This document shows positions 52,941-62,242 of a stretch of DNA of 64,000 nt, in pieces. Both the position numbers and the translations under genes were made by a program. The notes beneath the pieces were generated by a model that searched no databases, had not been told where the DNA came from, and saw only the letters and a program-made list of their open reading frames with translations. Location: positions 496,001 to 560,000 of the forward strand of contig NZ_JANKMS010000002.1 in NCBI RefSeq assembly GCF_024649945.1. The letters are read 5' to 3'. The number at the start of each line of letters is the position of its first letter. The stretch's first letter is position 1. The stretch is from Flavobacterium panacis. GTDB lineage: Bacteria; Bacteroidota; Bacteroidia; Flavobacteriales; Flavobacteriaceae.

Positions 52941-54068
52941 CTATTTTTTAGATAAAGCTGCCTTTTTATAAACATCACGAATCATAATTGCTAAAACAGG
53001 ACTACTATAAAAAGATGAAAAACCTGCCTTATTGGCTTTCGTTACGTTAACATGGGTAATAAAAAAACCATACGTACTAGTCGTTTTATCAATCCAAGGA
53101 TAAGCTCCTGCCCAACTTGGACTACTGATTAGAATAGCATTCCCTTTTTCATCAAGCTCTTCTCTCCATTCCCCTAGTCCATAAATACCTTTATGTTTTT
53201 CTGCTCTTACTCGTTGCACATATTCGTCATTACCCACAAAAGCATTTTTAACTTGATCTGCCTGCATTTCTGCGATAGATGCTTTACTTAAAATTTGCTT
53301 GCCTTGGTAATTACCTTCATGAGCAATCATATCTAAAAAGTGCATATAATCTACAACCGTACTTCGAGCACCACCACCCAACATAGGACTATGACCTCCT
53401 TCATCGTTTACTGGCACAAAGTGTGTATTTTTCATTCCCAACGGAAAGGCAATATTTTCTAAAAACAGATTTTCGAAATCTTTACCTGTAGCTAACTCCG
53501 CCATTCTACCCGCTACTTGCATGGCCAATCCACCGTAACTAAATTGTGTTCCTGGTTGGCTAGTTGCTGGCAAATTGACAATATGCTCGACAGATTCTTT
53601 CAAAGTTTGGTAATTATCGGTTACGGAATCTTTAGGTTGATAATCAGGAAAACCAGAAGTATGAGATAAAAGTTGTGTTAAAGTAGCTTCTCCTTTAGAA
53701 TCCTTAAATTCTGGCAGCCATTTATTGACTTTATCGTCCCATGAAAGGTTTGTTTTTTCGACAACTGCTGCAATGGTAGCCGCGGCAAGCCATTTACCCG
53801 CCGAAGCAATAAAAACCTGAGTTTCTTTGGTATAATTGCCATAACATTTTTTAAATACAACACTGTCATTTTTGGCAACCATAATGGCGGCGCCTGAATA
53901 ATAACTACTATCAATCCAGGTTTGAATCTTGTTTTCAATATTCGAAAAATCATATTTTTTATGTGATTTTTCGATTCTTGATTTATTAAAAATGGACTGA
54001 CAACCAAGCATTATTACAAGCATACTAACTGCAAGATGTCTATTTTTAAAAGCAGTGCTTATTGCCAT
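52941..54068 (-). CDS. serine hydrolase, class C beta-lactamase-like lipoprotein
   Basis: The 375-residue lipoprotein (L-G-C near residue 22) has the beta-lactamase/DD-peptidase fold with S-A-G-K as the S-x-x-K motif near residue 89 and F-S-Y-G-G as the Y-x-G/N motif near 178. Family members include esterases, peptidases and beta-lactamases. Lying between the susCD-lyase operon and the GH28 operon, it may be an esterase that trims the polymer, but nothing in the sequence proves it. It begins about 50 bases after a hairpin terminator and is followed by the GH28 promoter region, so it may be transcribed alone. Confidence 0.82.
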   Translation of the reverse strand: MAISTAFKNRHLAVSMLVIMLGCQSIFNKSRIEKSHKKYDFSNIENKIQTWIDSSYYSGAAIMVAKNDSVVFKKCYGNYTKETQVFIASAGKWLAAATIAAVVEKTNLSWDDKVNKWLPEFKDSKGEATLTQLLSHTSGFPDYQPKDSVTDNYQTLKESVEHIVNLPATSQPGTQFSYGGLAMQVAGRMAELATGKDFENLFLENIAFPLGMKNTHFVPVNDEGGHSPMLGGGARSTVVDYMHFLDMIAHEGNYQGKQILSKASIAEMQADQVKNAFVGNDEYVQRVRAEKHKGIYGLGEWREELDEKGNAILISSPSWAGAYPWIDKTTSTYGFFITHVNVTKANKAGFSSFYSSPVLAIMIRDVYKKAALSKK

Positions 54069-54122
54069 TTTATTTCACTTTAATACTTCCTAAAAATTCT
54101 AAAACACGTTCTAAATTATAAA

Positions 54123-54158
54123 TACCCGTAAAACAAACCATGCTGTCTACGGGTATCT
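54123..54158 (-). terminator. hairpin between lyase operon and serine hydrolase gene
   Basis: TACCCGTA at 54123-54130 pairs with TACGGGTA at 54148-54155. On the minus strand the stem is followed by an AT-rich tract. It likely ends the susC-to-lyase transcript. Confidence 0.55.
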
Positions 54159-54176
54159 ATTCATTTCCCTATAGTA

Positions 54177-55463
54177 TTATCTTGAATACAATAATGTACC
54201 AAAACCTAAATCATCGTAACCTCCACTATTAGGATCATACTCGCCGCTACCTCCTTCCGGATAAGCTAAATCTTTCGCCATTTTTATGTATCTGGCTTTA
54301 ATCCCTTTTTTTACTGTATAATAGTTGTAGATTCTTTCCCAAGCAGGTCTAATTTGACCACGAGCTGCATCATCTGCGGCTGCTGTATGGGTGATGTTAT
54401 CACAGTTTGTGTATTTATTAAATGGGACTGCTAACCTGGCATAATTAAACTTAGCCTCATATTCTGCTCCTTTAAGAATCAGATTATCTTTGTATCCGTA
54501 AACATCCAGTCCTTGGGTTTCTGCCATTTGAGCAATTGTTCCCAATAAACCAACTACCATAAGAGCATGTCCCTGATCACGACCAGCTTCCTGAATTTGC
54601 CCTAAATCGATGTCATCATTAGCACTTTTTGGATGTACATAGTTAATAGCTTTAATCAATTGACCATTACCGGCACCTCTCATTAAATAATTAATTACAT
54701 AAGTGTATTTTTCAACATCATCATTTAATACAGCAATTGACATAATAGAAGCCAGGTTACATAAATCCCAGTTAGCCCAATAATGTGAAGAACAGGTATT
54801 ATAATGTGTTTGCAAGAAATCATAATTTACTGGATAGAAAACATCTAACATCCATTTTTTAAATTTTGTTAAATCGGCAGCATTCCAACCCGAATAATCA
54901 CGCATAATTTCGGCAGCATTAGCAAATTGGTATCCATAAATACCAGCTCCTAGAGCTTTGTTTGAATCACCACTGATTCTTGTACAAGTAGCTGCCCAAG
55001 CATTTAATATTTGAATAGATTTATTTGCATAAGCCACATCTCCAGTTATTTTCCAACGTATCGCTGTAAGATAAGCCGCATGTGCATCATTCATGGCTGT
55101 AGAATAATTGTCTGATGCTGGTTCTTCCTTAGAACCTCCTCCTCTGATTAAAGTAGCTACCGGACCTTTCATTACATAAGTAGAAGAGGCATGGCTATTA
55201 CCAATCATTTTATTATAACCAGACAGCCAAGGATCTACATTGTTAGCTACATTGGTTTTCATACGATCAAAATCTTCTTTTGAATGCAATAATCCAGGGT
55301 GCACAAACTTCATATTAGCAGGAACAGTAATATCTTCTGAAGCATTTGCCTGATCATCTTTATCATCTTTAGGCAAGCCATAATCGTAAGAACAGGCTAC
55401 AAAGGCAATAGAACCAAGTAACGCCCAAACAAATTTGTTTTTTGTTGATTTTATTTTTTTCAT
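54177..55463 (-). CDS. alginate-lyase-family lipoprotein (PL38-like)
   Basis: The 428-residue lipoprotein (V-A-C-S near residue 24) has the alpha/alpha toroid of the Alginate_lyase domain family. Conserved features include S-S-H-Y-W-A-N-W-D near 225 and Q-E-A-G-R-D-Q-G-H near 290. These hold the Asn, His, Arg and Tyr residues expected in such lyases. The pattern recalls PL38, which acts on glucuronan or alginate-type chains, but I cannot confirm the family number. As the first enzyme after susC, susD and the surface lipoprotein, it is a candidate for the outer-surface endo-lyase. It would feed unsaturated fragments to the GH88 enzyme. Confidence 0.8.
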   Translation of the reverse strand: MKKIKSTKNKFVWALLGSIAFVACSYDYGLPKDDKDDQANASEDITVPANMKFVHPGLLHSKEDFDRMKTNVANNVDPWLSGYNKMIGNSHASSTYVMKGPVATLIRGGGSKEEPASDNYSTAMNDAHAAYLTAIRWKITGDVAYANKSIQILNAWAATCTRISGDSNKALGAGIYGYQFANAAEIMRDYSGWNAADLTKFKKWMLDVFYPVNYDFLQTHYNTCSSHYWANWDLCNLASIMSIAVLNDDVEKYTYVINYLMRGAGNGQLIKAINYVHPKSANDDIDLGQIQEAGRDQGHALMVVGLLGTIAQMAETQGLDVYGYKDNLILKGAEYEAKFNYARLAVPFNKYTNCDNITHTAAADDAARGQIRPAWERIYNYYTVKKGIKARYIKMAKDLAYPEGGSGEYDPNSGGYDDLGFGTLLYSR

Positions 55464-55612
55464 ATACTTATTTTTTAATAGGTATTGCTATTTAATTTCT
55501 TTAGTAACCTAGGTTCACTTGTTAGAAATGGCAACAGCAACACAAAATAATTTACTTAAATGGTATACCAACCAAATAGTAAAAGCTACTATCTGGTTAG
55601 TTAACTCCAATT

Positions 55613-56782
55613 TTATAAGCCAAGAAAAGCTTTTAGTTCGGCTTGATTTTTAAATGTACGAATCCAATCTACTTCATAGCCTGTTTCTGCACCTACGATA
55701 TCGGCTATTTTGAACTGTCTGGTTGTGAGTTCTGTTAAGGTTGTATAATCTGCAGACAAATCGTAATAAATCACATTCTGAGCCATCAGGTCAGTTTTGT
55801 ATTTATTATTTCCAAGATTGGCGCTACCTGTTGGAAGAGGATCAATAATGATATTCCCTGTTCCTGGTTTAGCAGCTCCTGTACCCGTAAAAGCAATTTT
55901 CATAGCAAGTATTGGATATTCTGGAGCTTGTACATATTTAGCTTTAGTGGTTCCTCCTGGAGAAGGAAATACTCCATTCATAATAGTATACAAATCGGCA
56001 CGGCGCTTACTGGCAGTTGTACCTAATTGAGTTGGATCAAAAGTTACCTTTAATTTACCATCTTCTATTTTATAAGATGCATTTTGAGCTGGCAACCATT
56101 GTGGATCTGTTGGATCATCAAACTCAAAAATATACTTCCCTTTAGGAGGTGCTATTACAGTTAATGAAGGTCCTGTAATAATTTGGTCTCCTAACCAAAC
56201 CCTTACTTTACCAGTAGCAGCACCTTTCGGAACTATAACATTAATTTGAGTATCTGAAACAGAAACGGGCTTAACAGAGAAAGCATCTATAGTCAAATCA
56301 TTTGAAAATTTAACCGTTACTTTTGAAAGATCAGTACCAAAACCTTTACCAGTAATTACCACTAAATCTCCCACATTCACAGAATTTGGAGCAATTCCAG
56401 TTATGGTTCCGCCCGTTTGATATTGAAAATCAGCCGTAATAGCAGAATTCGTCCATACTTTTACTGTAATTGGCCCAGTTCCTGCATTTTGAGGAACACG
56501 TACCTGAACAGAAGTATCTGTATAACTGATAATTTCTGTAGCTTCTACACCATTAAAATAAATTTTTGCTGCTTTAACGTATTGACCAAAGTTGGCACCT
56601 GTTAAAGTAACAATGTTTCCAGAAGTCCCTGAAGTGGGAGAAACCGAACTTACTGTTACCGCAGGATATGTAACCAATGGATCTCCTACGAATTCTCTTT
56701 CCTGGTCACTACAAGAAGTAATAAATAGTATACTTACGAATGCTGCGACTGCTTTTATATTGTTTTTTATAATTTGCTTCAT
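55613..56782 (-). CDS. surface glycan-binding lipoprotein with IPT/TIG domains
   Basis: The 389-residue lipoprotein (T-S-C-S near residue 24) has two IPT/TIG immunoglobulin-like domains (about 42-125 and 126-210), each with the G-x-x-V-T/V-x-T/I-G-x-x-F-G signature. A C-terminal region of about 175 residues probably binds glycan. In SusCD systems this slot, right after susD, holds SusE/F-type or SGBP proteins that hold polysaccharide at the cell surface. The gap of 25 bases to susD supports co-transcription. It has no catalytic signature. Confidence 0.85.
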   Translation of the reverse strand: MKQIIKNNIKAVAAFVSILFITSCSDQEREFVGDPLVTYPAVTVSSVSPTSGTSGNIVTLTGANFGQYVKAAKIYFNGVEATEIISYTDTSVQVRVPQNAGTGPITVKVWTNSAITADFQYQTGGTITGIAPNSVNVGDLVVITGKGFGTDLSKVTVKFSNDLTIDAFSVKPVSVSDTQINVIVPKGAATGKVRVWLGDQIITGPSLTVIAPPKGKYIFEFDDPTDPQWLPAQNASYKIEDGKLKVTFDPTQLGTTASKRRADLYTIMNGVFPSPGGTTKAKYVQAPEYPILAMKIAFTGTGAAKPGTGNIIIDPLPTGSANLGNNKYKTDLMAQNVIYYDLSADYTTLTELTTRQFKIADIVGAETGYEVDWIRTFKNQAELKAFLGL

Positions 56783-56807
56783 TTTGAATACATTTAGAAG
56801 TTCCTAA

Positions 56808-58595
56808 TTAATAACCTGGATTCTGTACCAATTTCCCATTCAATTGTATTTGTGTTAAAGGAACAGGAAACAAATAATGTTTACGTTGAAAATTTCTATT
56901 GGATATCGGATCTAACAGCAACGCTCTAAGGTTTCCTTTTCCAGTAGCCACACTAATTTCGCCGTAGGGATATGAAGTTGGTTTGTATAAATTGGTATTT
57001 CCCTCATAATCGGTTCCCTGAATAACAGACCCCACAATTGGTTGGTTTAATTCTTGCTCAGCAATACCCCAACGTTTTAAGTCGTCATAACGTGAATTTT
57101 CACCAAACAACTCGATGGCTCTTTCCCTTCTTAATTCATCCTGCATATTTAAACCATTGGCTGCAACAAAAGCATTGGTCAATGCAGGTAATCCAGCTCT
57201 TTGACGAAGTAAATTGATTGACTCATTTAATTCTGAATCGCTAATAGCTCCGTTTAATTCGAATAAAGCTTCTGCATAAATAAGATATACCTCAGCCAAT
57301 CGAATCTGCGCAAAATCAGGTGATTCTGTATTTGCGGCTCTGTAGGTACCATATTTATAAGAACGAAATTTTCTGTTGGCGTAACCTGATCCACTGTCTC
57401 CACCTGGTCCAAATAATTTAATTGATCCCTGAGCTGGAGCTGCATCAGTATTTGCATCTACAAAATAGGACGTCAGTCTGTAATCTCTGTTCTTATATTC
57501 ATCTTGCACATGCTGATAGCCTTGAAACAAAGGTGATTTGTTTACAGGAAGACCATCACTGCATAAAAACATATCCATAAATTTACGTGAAGGCGCCAAT
57601 CTTGAAGAAACTGTATGACTCAAATTAATCCCTCCCTGTAACAAACCAAAATCATATTTACTATACAAGATAAATTCTTTGTTTGTTGTTTTATCTAAAC
57701 CTGCAGGGTTAGAACCAGCATCTTCTAAATTGAATAAATAACACATACTGAAGTTATTGAGCTGTGTATTGTAATTCCAAAGCTGGTAACCTCCGCTAGT
57801 CATTACTTCTTTTGCTAATGCAATTGCTTCTTGCAAATAAGTATTTGTGTTAGAAGACGCTTCTGCCGAACCTGCACCAGATGAATTACCATCACCATCT
57901 GTAGTATTACCTACATATTTTTCCCAAGTAGCTTCGTATAATAAAACACGTGCCTTAAAAGCTTTAGCTGCCCAATTACTTAGATGTCCTTTATCGGCAC
58001 CTGAAATGTTTTGTTCAGTAGGCAAATTCGGAATTGCCTCATCTAAATCTTTAAGAATTTGTTTCATCACTTCGTAACGACTGTTACGTTTTCCATACAA
58101 TACGTCATTGTTTATATCTACTACCGTAGTTACGATAGGTACGCCTCCAAATCGTTTTAGTAAAAAAAAGTGATGCCAGGCTCTAAAAAATTTTGCTGCT
58201 GCTACATATTGTGCAATCGCCGTTTTATCGCCCGAATATTGATCAGCTGCTTTTAATAAAATATTGTTGGCTCTAATATATTTATATGGATTTGTCCAGT
58301 AAATATCTGAATTGGCTGCTATTGTATTACCACGACCTTCTTCCTGTGCTAATGAAGTAAGATCGGTCCCGAAGTCCATAAAAGAAAATACACTGCTGCT
58401 ATTAATCGGTTTCCAACTGATCATTTTATTATAAAAATCATTAGAAGCCGCTTTAAAATCTGCTGTTGATCTAAAATAAGAAGCTTCAGTTTGTGCATCT
58501 AAAGGATCTAATTCTAGGTAATCATCTTGACAACTCGAAAACAATAATACTGAAGACAGCATTAAGGTTAATATATTATTTTTCATATTCGTCAT
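56808..58595 (-). CDS. susD: SusD/RagB-family nutrient-binding lipoprotein
   Basis: The 595-residue lipoprotein (F-S-S-C-Q near residue 22) has the SusD pattern: L-E-L-D-P-L near residue 30, a TPR-like helical N-terminal half and a C-terminal region with R-L-A-E-V-Y-L-I-Y-A-E-A. SusD sits as a lid on the SusC barrel and captures glycan at the cell surface. It starts eight bases after susC, as usual for the pair. The symbol is used in the general family sense and does not imply starch as substrate. Confidence 0.95.
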   Translation of the reverse strand: MTNMKNNILTLMLSSVLLFSSCQDDYLELDPLDAQTEASYFRSTADFKAASNDFYNKMISWKPINSSSVFSFMDFGTDLTSLAQEEGRGNTIAANSDIYWTNPYKYIRANNILLKAADQYSGDKTAIAQYVAAAKFFRAWHHFFLLKRFGGVPIVTTVVDINNDVLYGKRNSRYEVMKQILKDLDEAIPNLPTEQNISGADKGHLSNWAAKAFKARVLLYEATWEKYVGNTTDGDGNSSGAGSAEASSNTNTYLQEAIALAKEVMTSGGYQLWNYNTQLNNFSMCYLFNLEDAGSNPAGLDKTTNKEFILYSKYDFGLLQGGINLSHTVSSRLAPSRKFMDMFLCSDGLPVNKSPLFQGYQHVQDEYKNRDYRLTSYFVDANTDAAPAQGSIKLFGPGGDSGSGYANRKFRSYKYGTYRAANTESPDFAQIRLAEVYLIYAEALFELNGAISDSELNESINLLRQRAGLPALTNAFVAANGLNMQDELRRERAIELFGENSRYDDLKRWGIAEQELNQPIVGSVIQGTDYEGNTNLYKPTSYPYGEISVATGKGNLRALLLDPISNRNFQRKHYLFPVPLTQIQLNGKLVQNPGY

Positions 58596-58603
58596 TTTAA
58601 TAA

Positions 58604-61600
58604 TTAAAAGGAAACATTAAGACCAATTGCCAATGTTCTGGTAAAAGGATAAATCGTATTTGAACTATCTCCATATTCTGGATCGTAGCCATCTTTCACT
58701 TTAGAAAATTCAAACAAATCATTTCCTGAAAAATAGATTCTGAATTTATCAATTGGGAAATTTCCAATTTTCAAGTCGTCTAGAGTATAACCAACGATTA
58801 AAGATTTTAATCTCACATATTGGTTGTTTTGTAAAGCGAAGTCATTACTTGCCCAGTTCCAAGCAGCTCTAGTTGTATTGGCCGTCATTCTAGGATATTC
58901 AGCATCCGTATTCGTTTCTGTCCAAGTCTTTCCTATAAAAGCCGTAGTCTGGCTACCATATAATGTGTTAAATGGGTAGGAAAGGAAACCTGTTCTTAGA
59001 ACGTTTTGTTGCAACATTCCTTGGAAGAAAATAGACGTATCAAACTTGCCATAGGTTCCACTTAAATTAAGTCCATAAACATAATGTGCTTGTGTATCTC
59101 CCATAAACTTTACATCTTTCACATCAATTTGTCCATCTTTATTTAAGTCTACTCTTTGAGTATCTCCAGGACGCAATGCATTAACCCCAGCCGGTAGTGC
59201 TCCATTATTATTATTTGCTGCATAATAAGCATCTACTTCTGCTTGATCTTTAAATAAATTTGTGGTTTCATATAAGAAAATTGGATTCAATGGATAGCCT
59301 AAAACGCCATTGGTATTCACTCCATTCGTAATAGCTGTTGCATTTTCTTTCTTCAATAAAATGTTTCGACTATCTCCCATATTAGCGGCAATACTATATT
59401 TGAATTTTCCTATTTGACCTCTGTAGCCTAGAGTCGCTTCCCATCCTTTTGTTTCCAATTCACCTGCATTCGTTTTTGGAGCTGTTCCTCCCAAAACATC
59501 TGGATAAATAACATTGGTCAACATTCCGTTGTTTCTTTTCTTATATCCATCAAATGAACCGAAGAGTTTTTTGTTAAAGAAACTAAAGTCAACTCCAAAT
59601 GTATTCATCGCTACTCGTTCCCATGAAATATCATTAGAAGTAATACCTGCTATTGAACTAGCGGTTTGTAAAGCTGCTGTAGAACCAAAAAGTGCACTTC
59701 CATTATTAATATTAGATACATAACTATAATTACTAATTCCTGATTGTGATCCCATTTCACCATAAGAATATCTTAATTTCAGATAACTTAAAGGTTTTAG
59801 TTTTTTCATAAAGCCTTCTTCTGTCACTACCCATCCTGCCTGAACACCACCGAAATTGCTCCATTTGTTTCCTTCGCCAAACTTAGAAGAACCATCACGT
59901 CTCCAGCTTCCTTCAATTAAGTATTTATTTTTATATCCATAATTAACTCTGGCTAAATAAGAATATAAACCATTATGTCCACGGCCGCCTGTAGCTTCGA
60001 CTTTTTCTTCAATAGATCCCATATTCAGATCGTACACTCCGTTGTCAATAAAGCCTTTTCTGTAACCATACAATCTGGTATCTTCAGTCTTCTCAGCTGT
60101 TATTCCTAATAATCCTCCAATACTATGGTCTCCAAATTGTTTTTCATAATTTAAAAAACCTCCATAATTTTGATACGTTATTTGTTTATCTTCTTGTCTG
60201 ATTGAAGAAGCAGAATTTACTGATTCTGGCGCTAAATCTCCATACCAGCTATATTGCGGTACAGTTATATCATATCTTAGGTTAGTATAAAAATCTTTAC
60301 TATACGCAACCTTGGTCTGAAATGATAAACCTTTATATAATTTAAAAGTAGCCGACAAATTCATCATAATCTGATCTCTTGTCGTTTGATCTCTTCCTCC
60401 GTCAACTGTTGCAGCCACACTATTACGGTTTCCTGCAATATTAAAGTTGGCATACCACTGTCCGTATGGATTTCTAGATGGAAAAAAAGGCGGATCTTGT
60501 GCTAATGAACTGTCCAAACCAGTAGAAGGAGAAGACAAATCATATTTTAAATACGACATATTGGTTTCTAAGTTCAACCAATTATTAACTTTATAATCGT
60601 AGTTTAAACGAATATTATATTGTTTTTTTCCGTCGTAAGCCGTTTGCAAAGCTCCCATATCTTCTGAATATCCATAGGAAACTCGGTAATTGGTGTTTTC
60701 AGTTCCTCCTGAAATACTTCCGTTACTGAATGTAGAAACAGAACTACCGAACATTTCATCGTAACGAGGTGCATTTGCAATGTAAACATCTCCCCAATAC
60801 AATGTCGAATATATTCCTGCGTGACCTGACTGCATCAATTGTAAATTTTCTTTAGATTGCCAGCCCCAGTAATTGGCTTGCGCCCCATCTTCCTTTGCTG
60901 CATCCAACCAAATTGTGGCATACTGTTGCATTGTTGGCGATTGTGGTCGAATCCCTAAAGTGTTTATTCTGGTTGTAGTAGACAAATCAATTTTCATTTT
61001 ACCAGACTTCCCTTTTTTAGTAGTAACCATAATTACTCCATTAGAAGATCGGGAACCGTATAAAGCTGCAGAAGCATCTTTTAATACTGTTACAGACTGA
61101 ATGTCATCTGGGTTCATATTATAAAAAGCCTCGTTATTTATTGCTGGAGTTCCGTCGATTACAATTAATGGAGAACCACCGTTGATGGATGTCGCTCCAC
61201 GAATTTGCATATTAATAGCTTCTCTTCCTGGTCTTGAAGAACTTCTAGTTACTACTAATCCTGGAGTTTCTCCCTGCAAAGACAAAACAGGGTTGGTTAT
61301 CGCTCTATCCTGGAATGTTTTTGCTGTAACAGTTTCTATCGAACCCGTAGAAGTTACTTTCTTTTGAGTACCATAGGCTACGACAATTACCTCATCTAAT
61401 TTCTTTTGATCTGCAACTAATGATACATTAATTACCGATTTACCAGCAACTGAAATTTCCTGATTTTGATATCCAATAAAGCTAAAAACTAAAATGGAAT
61501 CTGAAGAAGGGACACTAATAGTAAAATTTCCATCGAAGTCTGTAGTGGTACCTTGGCTGGTGCCTTTAATCATAACGTTAGCTCCAGGGCAGCCTAAATT

Positions 61601-61795
61601 ATCTTCAGCAGTTACTACCTTCCCCTTAATTATTATCTGCTGCGTTGCAATATCCAACTCAGCTGTTTCTATCATTCCAATCTTTCCCTTTTCTAAAGCG
61701 AATGATTGGGAAGAAATGCAAACTAACATCGAACAAAGCAGAGCAGGCTTTAGTCGATTGATTAAGTTTGTTTTATTTAAAACAAGTTTATTCAT
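58604..61795 (-). CDS. susC: SusC/RagA-family TonB-linked outer membrane protein
   Basis: The 1063-residue protein has a signal peptide ending near Q-S-F-A. Next come a carboxypeptidase-regulatory-like domain (about 53-130), a TonB-box region with D-E-V-I-V-V-A-Y-G-T, a plug domain with D-A-S-A-A-L-Y-G-S-R, and a beta-barrel to the end. It imports large oligosaccharides across the outer membrane with TonB energy. It is the first gene of the core operon and its upstream region carries a direct-repeat site. The symbol is used in the family sense only. Confidence 0.96.
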   Translation of the reverse strand: MNKLVLNKTNLINRLKPALLCSMLVCISSQSFALEKGKIGMIETAELDIATQQIIIKGKVVTAEDNLGCPGANVMIKGTSQGTTTDFDGNFTISVPSSDSILVFSFIGYQNQEISVAGKSVINVSLVADQKKLDEVIVVAYGTQKKVTSTGSIETVTAKTFQDRAITNPVLSLQGETPGLVVTRSSSRPGREAINMQIRGATSINGGSPLIVIDGTPAINNEAFYNMNPDDIQSVTVLKDASAALYGSRSSNGVIMVTTKKGKSGKMKIDLSTTTRINTLGIRPQSPTMQQYATIWLDAAKEDGAQANYWGWQSKENLQLMQSGHAGIYSTLYWGDVYIANAPRYDEMFGSSVSTFSNGSISGGTENTNYRVSYGYSEDMGALQTAYDGKKQYNIRLNYDYKVNNWLNLETNMSYLKYDLSSPSTGLDSSLAQDPPFFPSRNPYGQWYANFNIAGNRNSVAATVDGGRDQTTRDQIMMNLSATFKLYKGLSFQTKVAYSKDFYTNLRYDITVPQYSWYGDLAPESVNSASSIRQEDKQITYQNYGGFLNYEKQFGDHSIGGLLGITAEKTEDTRLYGYRKGFIDNGVYDLNMGSIEEKVEATGGRGHNGLYSYLARVNYGYKNKYLIEGSWRRDGSSKFGEGNKWSNFGGVQAGWVVTEEGFMKKLKPLSYLKLRYSYGEMGSQSGISNYSYVSNINNGSALFGSTAALQTASSIAGITSNDISWERVAMNTFGVDFSFFNKKLFGSFDGYKKRNNGMLTNVIYPDVLGGTAPKTNAGELETKGWEATLGYRGQIGKFKYSIAANMGDSRNILLKKENATAITNGVNTNGVLGYPLNPIFLYETTNLFKDQAEVDAYYAANNNNGALPAGVNALRPGDTQRVDLNKDGQIDVKDVKFMGDTQAHYVYGLNLSGTYGKFDTSIFFQGMLQQNVLRTGFLSYPFNTLYGSQTTAFIGKTWTETNTDAEYPRMTANTTRAAWNWASNDFALQNNQYVRLKSLIVGYTLDDLKIGNFPIDKFRIYFSGNDLFEFSKVKDGYDPEYGDSSNTIYPFTRTLAIGLNVSF

Positions 61796-62191
61796 TTTGA
61801 TTTGTTTTGGTCGTTGATAATTAGTTTAAGTTTTTTAATGCTATAATTTTTAAGCAAGTTTAAATTTCATAAATACATTTTTAATGGTTAATAATTTTAA
61901 TACTCGTAATTCTAAATCGAAATAATTATTAAATCGAAATAATTATTAAATCGACAAAATCGAACAATGCAATATTAAAAAATGGTTAACCTCAAGTGTA
62001 TAAACCATGATTCAAAGAGTATAAATTATGATTCAATATCGTGCAATCCCTTACAAACAAAAGGATTACATCTCCATTTTCTCTATAATGATTATACTAT
62101 TTTTATACTGTTTAAAAAATTACAATCAGACTTTCATGGCCAATGTTTTACCAATAAACCATACTTCTCCTATCTCTCAAGAAGACAAAAA
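61796..62191. other. susC promoter region, no gene
   Basis: No convincing gene is present. The region contains direct-repeat site C and two short tandem copies of AAATCGAAATAATTATT at about 61915-61952. An 80-codon ORF at 61982-62224 has no supporting feature. Confidence 0.5.
62000..62033 (-). promoter_or_regulatory. direct repeat, putative HTCS-binding site C (susC operon)
   Basis: ATAAACCATGATT at 62000 and ATAAATTATGATT at 62021 are 21 bases apart with CAAAGAGT between them, about 205-240 bases upstream of susC. The arrangement matches sites A and B. Confidence 0.6.
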
Positions 62192-62220
62192 AAATCCGAT
62201 TTGACTAAAAAATCGGATTT
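62190..62220 (-). terminator. terminator of the HTCS regulator gene
   Basis: AAATCCGATT at 62192-62201 pairs with AATCGGATTT at 62211-62220. On the minus strand a run of eight T follows the stem, 23 bases after the regulator stop. Confidence 0.85.
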
Positions 62221-62242
62221 ATAAATTGAGTTGAAAAGTACT

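Noticed and set aside
61982..62224. 80-codon ORF between susC and the regulator gene
   Set aside because: It covers the direct-repeat site and the terminator of the regulator gene and has atypical composition.
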